This document shows positions 55,601 to 62,449 of a stretch of DNA of 64,000 bases, piece by piece. The notes beneath the pieces are model-generated. The model did not search any database. It was not told where the DNA came from and saw only the letters and a program-made list of their open reading frames with translations. Made by a program: the position numbers and the translations under genes. Source of the stretch: Catenovulum agarivorans YM01 (GTDB lineage Bacteria; Pseudomonadota; Gammaproteobacteria; Enterobacterales; Alteromonadaceae); contig NZ_JH767528.1 of NCBI RefSeq assembly GCF_000281085.1, forward strand, positions 152,201 to 216,200, in the 5' to 3' direction. Each line of letters opens with the position of its first letter. Within the stretch, counting starts at the first letter, position 1.

Positions 55601-55996
55601 TTTGTCGATAACTGGATGTTTGATTTGATTACTGGTGACAACTTGCCCTTCAAAATCTAATAAACTAATTTGGCTGCTTTTAATCCCGGCAAATACAAAC
55701 GAATTGAACAACAAATTGATATATTGCTTCCGACCATCTATATCAATTAGGCTATTAATGACGAGATCATTATTGGCCAAACTTTCTACTTGAGACAAAA
55801 GTGCAGCTTCGGTTTTATTCAGTGCATGACTGAATTGCTCGGCAATTTCTTGTTGTTGATCTGTTATTTCATGTTCTACTAATCTTTGAATGTAGACGAA
55901 CAGTAAAAAGCCAACAATTAGCAACATGGTCAGCACTTTTGGTAGTGTTTTGCGGGTGATGTGCTGCTGCAATGTTGGTTGGTTATTTTGGTCCAT
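52676..55996 (-). CDS. LOV-domain hybrid sensor histidine kinase
   Basis: A 1106-residue inner-membrane hybrid kinase. Membrane helices at 20-37 and 249-270 flank a periplasmic Cache-like sensor domain. PAS (about 335-450) is followed by a LOV-type PAS (about 455-575) with GQNCRFLQG; Cys500 is the predicted flavin-adduct residue, and NYTKQGKKFYNQL plus YLGIQNDVT supply the flavin-contact Asn/Gln positions. HisKA (His606, SHEIRTPMNG), HATPase (about 705-825, GTGLGLAISKQL) and a C-terminal receiver (Asp1031, LILMDCQMPQLDG) are complete. A degenerate second receiver may lie near 840-960. The binding-protein gene 16 bases upstream is probably a sensing partner. Confidence 0.9.
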   Translation of the reverse strand: MDQNNQPTLQQHITRKTLPKVLTMLLIVGFLLFVYIQRLVEHEITDQQQEIAEQFSHALNKTEAALLSQVESLANNDLVINSLIDIDGRKQYINLLFNSFVFAGIKSSQISLLDFEGQVVTSNQIKHPVIDKKLWFTAVLQQGKVYRQLSEKGWLFIAPIKYGASPEGAIYAFIPRAQVQPLLTLNLLKTDIIYLDKHNNIVFQTTPELATDSFQFATEQLQAFKFYLETLNDGSKIYVLQAAEYAYQQVIIFIIVLIVVLIGLILVTTYSISLAANFASQTLHQFVKAIENQDEYASKDINHSENIELYEMAQLRHQFDGLLDELFATNVSKEQFQSVINSISESLAVFDLNGRCLLHNNAFDHFKSQVLTEGVASINLIEECHRAAVFNLDNELYEFESMYNLKDGDSAYQQVFIHWHRTLYLTSDGRLAGIVLVGIDVTLQKNIDRELLIRDRAIETAPCGILIVDASLDSQPIVYVNPAFEAITGYDKAEVLGQNCRFLQGEESDPQAVEQISQAIRLQQPITTTIINYTKQGKKFYNQLSITPVFDNHGKLTHYLGIQNDVTERMAAENQLKTAIVEREQALEKAQESAKLKSAFLASMSHEIRTPMNGVLGMLNILQNTDMSSRQHHYTKLAQHSANSLLVLINDILDFSKIEAGKIDIEKVPTNIQELIENVGQTYAIKAFEKGLQLLVDATDLQHIHLLTDPTRYRQILTNLVGNAIKFTEHGSVSIKANSQLIENKSVRLTLDIIDTGIGIDQNKFNSLFSAFTQVDASTTRKFGGTGLGLAISKQLANLLDGDIQVKSQHNHGSTFTVEIHCEFVEVHNQRTLHHACKYKVLLIGEESQYKKLLNKQLLKIIEHPQNLTNTAQLNSVEEPKDSIVCFTDLLTGATTTEQLLKQIEQLNQDTICLIIHPVNYPNEALRELIASNIKLLSYPITSQELIGVLNNLTETEWKKTTNKAVPEHPITDKFKRILLVEDNEINQLVAQTMLEPYAELIDVANHGLEAIDMLFASQKFGQEYDLILMDCQMPQLDGYQTTLKIRQGDCGDSYKNIPIIAMTANAMVGDKEKCLEAGMDDYIVKPINKQIIAEVFAHWQSITQS

Positions 55997-56012
55997 GCGT
56001 TGTGTATGCGCC

Positions 56013-57209
56013 TTATTGAGTTATTTTGGCTGCGCGAGTGGCGCTTTGAATAATGGATAAATAACCAAACTTATCATATGCGAAAATATGGTAATCTTCT
56101 GGCGCTAATGCATCCTGTTTATTGGCGGTAAACGCAGGAGCATAAGTTTTAACTAAACCTCGATAGGTAGGCAAATCTTGTAGGGCACTTTGAATTGCTG
56201 AGCGTTCGGTAGATTGAGCTAGATTAATTGCTTGTGCCAGTATGTGGACTAAATCATATGCATGGGCAATACCTACCGCAGAAGGCACTGTTTGTGCTGT
56301 ATAATCTGTTTGATATTTTTGATTATATGCTTGAAGTACTTTGGTTGCTTTTTGCATATTTTGGGCGGTAAAAAACGAAAATGTTTGTAATACTCGAATA
56401 TCGGATTGTCTAATAATATCTAAGCCAACTTGTTCAACAAAATTTCCTGAAGTGATCCCCCAATGAGATATGATGGGCTTGTGCAAATTTGTCGGTAATT
56501 TATTCATTGCTTTTACAATTTCAGCACCTTCAGGTGCATTCGCGACTAAGATAATAGCCTGTGGCTGAGTAGCTATTACCCGCGTCACTTTATTCGCCAT
56601 TTCTGAATCTCGCCAATTAAACCATTCGACATGGATGATATTAATCCCAAGTTGCTCTGCTGCTAGTGTTAACGATTGTTTGTTTGAACGTCCCCAGCTT
56701 GTATGTTCTAACATCAGCGCCACTTGAGTAAAATTGTTTTGTTTAGCGTGTTTAAGTAAAACGACACCAGCGTCTTGGTCACGCAATGACACTCTAAAAA
56801 CGTAATTGGGTGTGTAACCATTGTCGACCAATTGTGTACCGGCTGCCCAAGGGCCTAAATAAACTATTTTGTGTTTATGGATTAAAGGTAATTGCGACAT
56901 GGCAACGGGTGTGTGGATACCCCCTAATACGGCAACCAGGTTTTGCATTTGAGCAAAATTTTCGATATTGCGCTGGCCGCGAGCCGGATTGCCTCTATGG
57001 TCTTTACTAACTAATTTTAGTTGTTTACCCAGTAAGCCTCCTGCTTGATTAATTTCATCGATTGCGAGCTGAGCACCACGTTGAATGGCGATACCACCTT
57101 CCACTGCAACGGCGGATAAATCTGCATCAAGGCCAATTATCAGTTCATCGGCGTAACTCGGTGCAGCATACAAAATAACTGTAATTAAACTAACTAATAA
57201 TTTTTGCAT
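56013..57209 (-). CDS. ABC-type branched-chain amino acid-like binding protein
   Basis: An exported protein of about 398 residues of the LivJ/Peripla_BP_6 type: ELIIGLDADLSAVAVEGGIAIQRGAQLAIDEINQAGGLLGKQLKLVSKDHRGNPARGQRNIENF, then VLGGIHTPVAMSQLPLIHKHKIVYLGPWAAGTQLV. The ATG at 57209 gives a clean signal peptide (to SYA, about 20); a GTG at 57263 is the alternative. No permease or ATPase gene is nearby. Being 16 bases upstream of the hybrid kinase, it more likely presents a ligand to that kinase's periplasmic domain than feeds a transporter. Confidence 0.85.
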   Translation of the reverse strand: MQKLLVSLITVILYAAPSYADELIIGLDADLSAVAVEGGIAIQRGAQLAIDEINQAGGLLGKQLKLVSKDHRGNPARGQRNIENFAQMQNLVAVLGGIHTPVAMSQLPLIHKHKIVYLGPWAAGTQLVDNGYTPNYVFRVSLRDQDAGVVLLKHAKQNNFTQVALMLEHTSWGRSNKQSLTLAAEQLGINIIHVEWFNWRDSEMANKVTRVIATQPQAIILVANAPEGAEIVKAMNKLPTNLHKPIISHWGITSGNFVEQVGLDIIRQSDIRVLQTFSFFTAQNMQKATKVLQAYNQKYQTDYTAQTVPSAVGIAHAYDLVHILAQAINLAQSTERSAIQSALQDLPTYRGLVKTYAPAFTANKQDALAPEDYHIFAYDKFGYLSIIQSATRAAKITQ

Positions 57210-57331
57210 TGGTTTAACAGGCGATGTTAGTTTTGTTTTTGATGTTTTGAGTATAGCCAACACTGCAATGATTTACAGGCGTTTAGCTAGAAAATTAGCT
57301 GAATTTATTAGGGGGTTATGCTGAGGTGAAT

Positions 57332-57362
57332 GGCTGAAGTTGCATCTTTGCCAACTTCAGCC
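57332..57362 (-). terminator. Hairpin after lysA
   Basis: A perfect 11-bp stem (GGCTGAAGTTG / CAACTTCAGCC) with a 9-base loop lies 16 bases past the lysA stop. No clear T-run follows on the minus strand, so termination strength is uncertain. Confidence 0.5.
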
Positions 57363-57377
57363 TATTGGCAGTTTAAA

Positions 57378-58628
57378 TTATGGTAATAACTGTTCACCTT
57401 TCCATAAATCGACTAGCTGTTCACGTTCGCGTACAACATAAGGTTTGTCGCCATCAACCATAATTTCAACTGCACGCACACGTGAGTTGTAGTTAGACGC
57501 CATAGTAAAGCCGTATGCACCACTAGAACGAACAGCAAGCAAATCGCCTGATTCAATGGCGAGTTCGCGATCTTTACCTAAAAAATCACCCGTTTCACAA
57601 ATAGGACCAACTACATCGTAAACTGCTTTGTCTCGGCTTAATGCAGCGTTGACTGGCACAATGTTTTGCCATGCTGAATATAAACTTGGACGAATTAAGT
57701 CGTTCATTGCTGCATCAACAATCGCAAAGTTTTTCTCTTCACCGTTTTTGATAAATTCAACTTTGGTAATTAAAATACCCGCGTTGGCCATGATTGAACG
57801 ACCCGGTTCAAAAATAAGTTTCAGATGCGTACGGTCTGCTAACTTTGCTTTTAATGCTGCAACATATTCTTCGGTTGCTGGTGGGGTTTCATCCGCGTAA
57901 GTTACGCCTAAACCACCACCTACGTCTAAGTGACTAATTTGGATACCAGCAGCAGCTAATTCGTCAATTAAAGCTAAAACTTTGTCTAGTGCATCGATAA
58001 AAGGTTGAATTTCAGTTAGCTGTGAACCTATATGGCAGTCGATACCTTGAATATCTAAGTGTGATAATGACGCTGCGTATTTGTATACTTCCAAAGCACG
58101 CTCACGCTCAATTCCAAACTTATTCGCTTTTAAACCAGTTGAAATGTACGGATGGGTTTTTGCATCAACATCTGGGTTTACTCGAATTGAAATGGGTGCT
58201 TTTTTATCAAGCTCTGCAGCAACTTTGTTGATGCGATCAAGCTCAGGTTCAGACTCTACATTAAAACAATAAATACCGGCTTCTAACGCATATTCGATTT
58301 CTGCTTCGGTTTTACCAACACCAGAAAACACTACTTTTGCTGGATCGCCACCGGCTTCGATAACACGCGCCAGCTCACCACCTGACACTATGTCAAAACC
58401 TGAACCTAAACGCGCCATTACATTTAACACACCTAAGTTTGAATTGGCTTTAACTGCATAACAAACTAAATGTGGATGTTCACCGGCTGCTGTGTCAAAT
58501 GCTTGCCAATGGCGCTCAATTGCCGCGCGCGAATAAATATATGCAGGTGTGTTAAATTCAGCGGCAATTTCTGCCACGCTCACGTTTTCTGCAAATAACT
58601 GCTCTTGTTTGTAATTAAAAAAATCCAC
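57378..58628 (-). CDS. lysA: Diaminopimelate decarboxylase
   Basis: A 416-residue PLP enzyme converting meso-diaminopimelate to lysine. The alanine-racemase-like barrel carries the PLP lysine (Lys60, CYAVKANSN), the HIGSQ and LDVGGGLGV motifs and EPGRSIMANAG; the C-terminal domain has the catalytic-loop GPICETGDFLG and SSGAYGFTMASNYNSR. It lies 11 bases after lptM, the usual lptM-lysA pairing, but dapF, which often follows, is not downstream here. Confidence 0.97.
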   Translation of the reverse strand: MDFFNYKQEQLFAENVSVAEIAAEFNTPAYIYSRAAIERHWQAFDTAAGEHPHLVCYAVKANSNLGVLNVMARLGSGFDIVSGGELARVIEAGGDPAKVVFSGVGKTEAEIEYALEAGIYCFNVESEPELDRINKVAAELDKKAPISIRVNPDVDAKTHPYISTGLKANKFGIERERALEVYKYAASLSHLDIQGIDCHIGSQLTEIQPFIDALDKVLALIDELAAAGIQISHLDVGGGLGVTYADETPPATEEYVAALKAKLADRTHLKLIFEPGRSIMANAGILITKVEFIKNGEEKNFAIVDAAMNDLIRPSLYSAWQNIVPVNAALSRDKAVYDVVGPICETGDFLGKDRELAIESGDLLAVRSSGAYGFTMASNYNSRVRAVEIMVDGDKPYVVREREQLVDLWKGEQLLP

Positions 58629-58639
58629 GCTAATTCAAC

Positions 58640-58807
58640 CTATTGATTTGTTGTTTGTTCTAAAGTGTTTTGCTGCACTGTATTGTTGTGCGCCTGTGTC
58701 TGAGTATTTTGCTCTGTTGGTTTTGGCATAGTTAATGGCCCACGTTGACCACAGGCACAAATTAACAAGCTGCAGCTTATCAGCGCAGACAAAGTTTTAA
58801 ATCTCAT
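58640..58807 (-). CDS. lptM: LptM-like small lipoprotein (YifL)
   Basis: A 55-residue lipoprotein. The ATG at 58807 (MRFKTLSALISCSLLICAC) gives a signal with the lipid-attached Cys19, followed by the family's conserved GQRGPLTMP motif and a Gln/Thr-rich tail. In E. coli LptM helps oxidative maturation of the LptD lipopolysaccharide translocon. The frame is open further upstream into the cyaY leader, but that part is not conserved in style. It is co-transcribed with lysA and divergent from cyaY (72 bases apart). Confidence 0.9.
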   Translation of the reverse strand: MRFKTLSALISCSLLICACGQRGPLTMPKPTEQNTQTQAHNNTVQQNTLEQTTNQ

Positions 58808-58879
58808 GACAATTGTTAAACTCTTTTGTTTTAATGCGGGTATAATCGCATTCATTGTTAGAAAATCAAGTGTAAAGAC

Positions 58880-59212
58880 ATGAGCCAATTAACTGAAACC
58901 CAATATCACCAACTTGTTGACGACATTTTACTGCAAATTGAGCAAAAGCTCGAAGAAATAGAAGACGATTTAGACATTGATTATGAAAATTTTGGTGGCA
59001 AGTTAGATATTGAATTTGCTGACCGCAGCAAAATTATCTTAAACAAACAAGAACCACTATTGCAGTTGTGGGTTGCAACTAAATTTAATGGTTACCATTT
59101 TAGCTACCAAGACGGTAAATGGATTGATGAACGTTTTGGTGATGAGTTCTGGCACTTCATTGAAGAAGCCGTTGCTAAACAAGCTGGCACAAAAGTCACT
59201 TTTAAAAGCTAA
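58880..59212 (+). CDS. cyaY: Frataxin-like iron donor CyaY
   Basis: A 110-residue bacterial frataxin that binds iron and tunes IscS-driven Fe-S cluster assembly. The N-terminal acidic helix (QKLEEIEDDLDIDYENFGGKLDIEF) and the sheet segments IILNKQEPLLQLWVATKFNGYHFSYQDGKWIDERFGDEFWHFI are typical, including the conserved Gln-Leu-Trp. It is divergent from lptM-lysA, the standard gammaproteobacterial arrangement. Confidence 0.97.
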   Translation: MSQLTETQYHQLVDDILLQIEQKLEEIEDDLDIDYENFGGKLDIEFADRSKIILNKQEPLLQLWVATKFNGYHFSYQDGKWIDERFGDEFWHFIEEAVAKQAGTKVTFKS

Positions 59213-59293
59213 ATTGCTGGTTTATTAAACAAAATAATGTTAGAAAATAGCCCAGCCACTTTTTAGGCAAACGAGAAAGACAACGGAGAATTT

Positions 59294-59980
59294 ATGACTG
59301 AGCAGCTCTCGTACATTGATGTAAACCCGCAAGGGGAAGTTAAATCATTAGTTGTATGGATGCATGGATTAGGTGATTCGGGTCACGGATTCGCCCCATT
59401 AGTGCCTGAGTTAAAACTTCCTGCAGAATTAGGCATACGTTTTGTATTTCCGCACGCTCCCGTTAGACCAATTACTATTAACAATGGTCTGCCTATGCGT
59501 GGTTGGTACGACATAGTTTCGTTTGATATGAATAACCGAGCGGATGAAAAAGGTGTATTAGAGTCGGCTGCACAATTGCAGGCACTAATAGACGCCGAGT
59601 TAAGCAAAAATGATTTAACCCATGAAAACTTAGTGATTGCTGGTTTTTCGCAGGGTGGTGTCATGGCTTATCAATTAGGTTGTCGCCAGCCTGCTGCGCC
59701 TGCTGGCATTTTATCTTTGTCTGCTTATCTATCTCGTGCCGACAAGTTAGCCAGTGAAGCAACTGATGCAGCCAAAGCTGCACCTGTGTTGGCTATGCAT
59801 GGCTTACAGGATGAAATTATTCCAGTACAACTGGGTAGACAGTCTGCCGATATGGTTAAACAAGCCGGTTTTAATGTTGAATGGCAAGATTACCCAATGC
59901 AGCACAATGTCTGTGCTGAACAAATTGGTGCTATTTCAAAATGGTTGCAAGCTGTACTCACGGCTAAATCACCTGCCTAA
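59294..59980 (+). CDS. Alpha/beta-hydrolase carboxylesterase
   Basis: A 228-residue esterase of the phospholipase/carboxylesterase (Abhydrolase_2) family. Motifs: [21 protein letters not shown] (oxyanion region), [23 protein letters not shown], nucleophile Ser in [13 protein letters not shown], Asp in LQDEIIPV and His in DYPMQHNVC. It hydrolyses short acyl esters or possibly acyl-proteins; the physiological substrate is unknown. The 3' end overlaps the convergent dtd gene by four bases. Confidence 0.93.
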   Translation: MTEQLSYIDVNPQGEVKSLVVWMHGLGDSGHGFAPLVPELKLPAELGIRFVFPHAPVRPITINNGLPMRGWYDIVSFDMNNRADEKGVLESAAQLQALIDAELSKNDLTHENLVIAGFSQGGVMAYQLGCRQPAAPAGILSLSAYLSRADKLASEATDAAKAAPVLAMHGLQDEIIPVQLGRQSADMVKQAGFNVEWQDYPMQHNVCAEQIGAISKWLQAVLTAKSPA

Positions 59981-60414
59981 ATTTCTAGCCTAAAGGTCAT
60001 AGGCCCATCATTTATTAGGCTGACTTTCATGTCAGCCTGAAATTGCCCTGTTTGCACCTTTATCCCTTGAGCCTCAACTTGGCTCGCAAAATATAAATAC
60101 AACTGATTGGCTAACTCGGGTGTTGCAGCATTGGAAAAACTTGGACGCATGCCTTTTTTGGTATCTGCCGCTAGGGTAAATTGTGATACAACTAAAATTT
60201 CGCCGCCGACATCTTTTACACTTAAATTGGTTTTACCATTTTCATCTTCAAATATTCGATAACCAGCAACACGTTCAGCTAAACGTTTAGCTTTGGTTTC
60301 GTCATCGCCTTTTTCAACGCCAAGTAATACTAAAATTCCTTGGTTGATATTGGATATTATTCGGTTGTTAACTGTTACGCTAGCTTGGCTAACTCTTTGT
60401 AATAATGCGATCAT
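59977..60414 (-). CDS. dtd: D-aminoacyl-tRNA deacylase
   Basis: A 145-residue editing enzyme that removes D-amino acids from mischarged tRNA. It carries both signature motifs: [17 protein letters not shown] (SQFTL) and [13 protein letters not shown] (GP-x-T, the Gly-cisPro motif). The start, [15 protein letters not shown], is typical. It follows pip across a 140-base gap that contains a dispersed inverted-end element. Confidence 0.97.
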   Translation of the reverse strand: MIALLQRVSQASVTVNNRIISNINQGILVLLGVEKGDDETKAKRLAERVAGYRIFEDENGKTNLSVKDVGGEILVVSQFTLAADTKKGMRPSFSNAATPELANQLYLYFASQVEAQGIKVQTGQFQADMKVSLINDGPMTFRLEI

Positions 60415-60448
60415 TTTTGCTCACTTTTAGTATTTCCGGAAATACTGA

Positions 60449-60538
60449 AGCAATAATTTAGAGCAAAATTTCTTTTTCAGGGATGAAAAAGCGAAGCGTA
60501 CAAGGATGTATTTACAGCGGTTTTGCGAAAATTATGCT
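60449..60538 (-). repeat. Dispersed inverted-end element, short form
   Basis: A 90-bp element between pip and dtd with imperfect inverted ends: AGCAATAATTTAGAGCAAAA on the left and AGCATAATTTTCGCAAAA read inward from the right. The right 18 bases equal those of 7688-7705 exactly, and the interior resembles 24585-24671 on the opposite strand. Confidence 0.75.
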
Positions 60539-60554
60539 TTAGTGTTTTTGGAAA

Positions 60555-61520
60555 TCAGTTTTCTTGTAAAAAACGCGCAATTTTATTTGCAGCGTTTAAA
60601 AATGCTTCGGCCATAAAAGGTTCACCTAAAGAGTGACCTGAGTTTGGCACTATATACAGGCGGCTATTTTGCCATTTTTCAGCTAATTGCCAAGCTTGGC
60701 TGACATCACAAACCGCATCGTAGCGGCCGTGAATTATGGTCACTGGGATATTTTGTAATTTATCTATATTTTTGAGAATTTGATTCTCTTCAATAAAACT
60801 TGCTTGAGTAAAATAATGGCATTCCATCAGCGCCATCGTCATATTGGCGTGAATATCATCGGTATTTTCGCGCGATTCTAAATGATGTAACACAGATATT
60901 CTGTTTTCCCAATTGCACCAATGTTTAGCTGCGGCTATTTGGCTAAATTGATTGTTGCTCGTAAGCTGTGCCAAATAACTTGCCGCTAATTGTTGGAGAG
61001 TAATTTGTTCATCATCTGCTAAATTGGCTGCGCGAATAAACTCTTGATAATAATCTGGGAATAATCGTGCTGCACCAGTCGGTTCGTATAACCATTGTAA
61101 ATCTTGTTCGCGTGCTAAAAATATCCCACGCAATAACATAGCGCTGATTTGTTCTGGGTGTTTTTGTGCGTAGAGCAAAGCTAAAGTTGTCCCCCAACTG
61201 CCACCTGCTAATACCATCTTTTTGATATTAAGCTGTTGGCATATCAACTCAATGTCGGCTAACAAATGTGCTGTGGTATTGTGTTCTAACGACAAACTAG
61301 GGGTCGATTGGCCACATCCGCGTTGGTCAAATAAGATAATGCGGTAAAAGTTAGGGTCGAAAAAGCGCCGAAAAAAAGCACAGCTACTGCCACCAGGCCC
61401 ACCATGACAATAGAGCAGAGGATAACCTTGTGGATTGCCCGATTCTTCTACATAAATACTATGGCCATCATCTGTGTCTAGTTGATAAGTCTGATTTGGC
61501 TGAATATCTGGGTAAAGCAT
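60555..61520 (-). CDS. pip: Prolyl aminopeptidase
   Basis: A 321-residue alpha/beta-hydrolase removing N-terminal proline. Motifs: YCHGGPGGSSCAFFRRFFDPNFYRIILFDQRGCGQSTPS, nucleophile GGSWGTTLALLYAQ, an Asp in IHGRYDAVCDV and the C-terminal His in PNSGHSLGEP. The signature is that of S33 prolyl aminopeptidases. It is 30 bases downstream of the yihY-like gene. Confidence 0.95.
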   Translation of the reverse strand: MLYPDIQPNQTYQLDTDDGHSIYVEESGNPQGYPLLYCHGGPGGSSCAFFRRFFDPNFYRIILFDQRGCGQSTPSLSLEHNTTAHLLADIELICQQLNIKKMVLAGGSWGTTLALLYAQKHPEQISAMLLRGIFLAREQDLQWLYEPTGAARLFPDYYQEFIRAANLADDEQITLQQLAASYLAQLTSNNQFSQIAAAKHWCNWENRISVLHHLESRENTDDIHANMTMALMECHYFTQASFIEENQILKNIDKLQNIPVTIIHGRYDAVCDVSQAWQLAEKWQNSRLYIVPNSGHSLGEPFMAEAFLNAANKIARFLQEN

Positions 61521-61550
61521 GGGTCAGTTATCCTGTTAATTGATTCAATA

Positions 61551-62357
61551 TTAGGCGCTTCTAAATTCATCTAACACGCAAGTAAATTCAGCACCGAGCA
61601 ATACAACTAGCCAGTTAAAGTACACCCAAACACAAAATATTGGAATGGCTGCCAATGAGCCATAAATAAATTCATAGGTTGGAAAGGCACTGATATACCA
61701 ACTGAAGATGTACTTACATATTTCAAATAAAATAGCCGTGATACCAGCTCCTACCATAGCAACTTGGCTACTGGGTGCTTTGGCTGGCACTAAACGGTAC
61801 AACAATAAAAAATATAAAAATGAGAAAACCAGCGGAATGCCGGCGTTGAGCATATTGCCCGGAAACCAGCTCGCAACTTGTTGGATCCATTCATTGGCTA
61901 AAAAGGCGCTGGTGGCGAGTAAACTTATGCCTATTAACACTGGGCCTAAAATAATCACCATTAAATAAATGATTAAATCTTGCCAGAATGGACGTTTTTT
62001 ATTGGTGACAAATATGCGGTTTAGCTCTTTGTCTATATTTTTCAGTAGCATAACCGCAATAACAAATAGTGCTGCCGTGCTTAAACCCGTCGCATTGCCT
62101 AAATTGCTGATAAATTTAACTAGGTGTTTTTGTACCTCGGCACTTGCTTCAGGAACAAAATGATGGAGTAAATAACCTTCAATACTGGTTTGTGCTTGTT
62201 CAAAAATACCGAACGTGCTCATAACACTCATGATCACAGTAACAAAAGGCACAAAACTTAGCAGTGTCACAAAAGCTAAATTGCCAGAGATGATGCTCAC
62301 TTCATCTTGTTGACACTTTTTAAAGTATCTAACTAGAAAGCGACCTAGTGTCTGCAT
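61551..62357 (-). CDS. YihY family inner-membrane protein
   Basis: A 268-residue membrane protein of the YihY/BrkB-like family with about six helices. Conserved features: a basic N-terminus (RFLVRYFKKCQQDEVSIISGNLAFVTLLSFVPFVTVIMSVM), LLKNIDKELNRIF, LVPAKAPSSQVAMVGAGITAILFEICKYIFSWYIS and the IYGSLAAIPIFCVWVYFNWLVVLLGAEF signature. It is not a nuclease, despite an early rbn label for the family. It heads the yihY-pip-dtd series; function is uncertain. Confidence 0.93.
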   Translation of the reverse strand: MQTLGRFLVRYFKKCQQDEVSIISGNLAFVTLLSFVPFVTVIMSVMSTFGIFEQAQTSIEGYLLHHFVPEASAEVQKHLVKFISNLGNATGLSTAALFVIAVMLLKNIDKELNRIFVTNKKRPFWQDLIIYLMVIILGPVLIGISLLATSAFLANEWIQQVASWFPGNMLNAGIPLVFSFLYFLLLYRLVPAKAPSSQVAMVGAGITAILFEICKYIFSWYISAFPTYEFIYGSLAAIPIFCVWVYFNWLVVLLGAEFTCVLDEFRSA

Positions 62358-62449
62358 TTATGCTGTTCCTTACATTAAACACATGGTTATGCTATTCACT
62401 TGCATGTGCTATAACTAATTCAGATTTATAAAAAAGATAGGCTAAGCCA

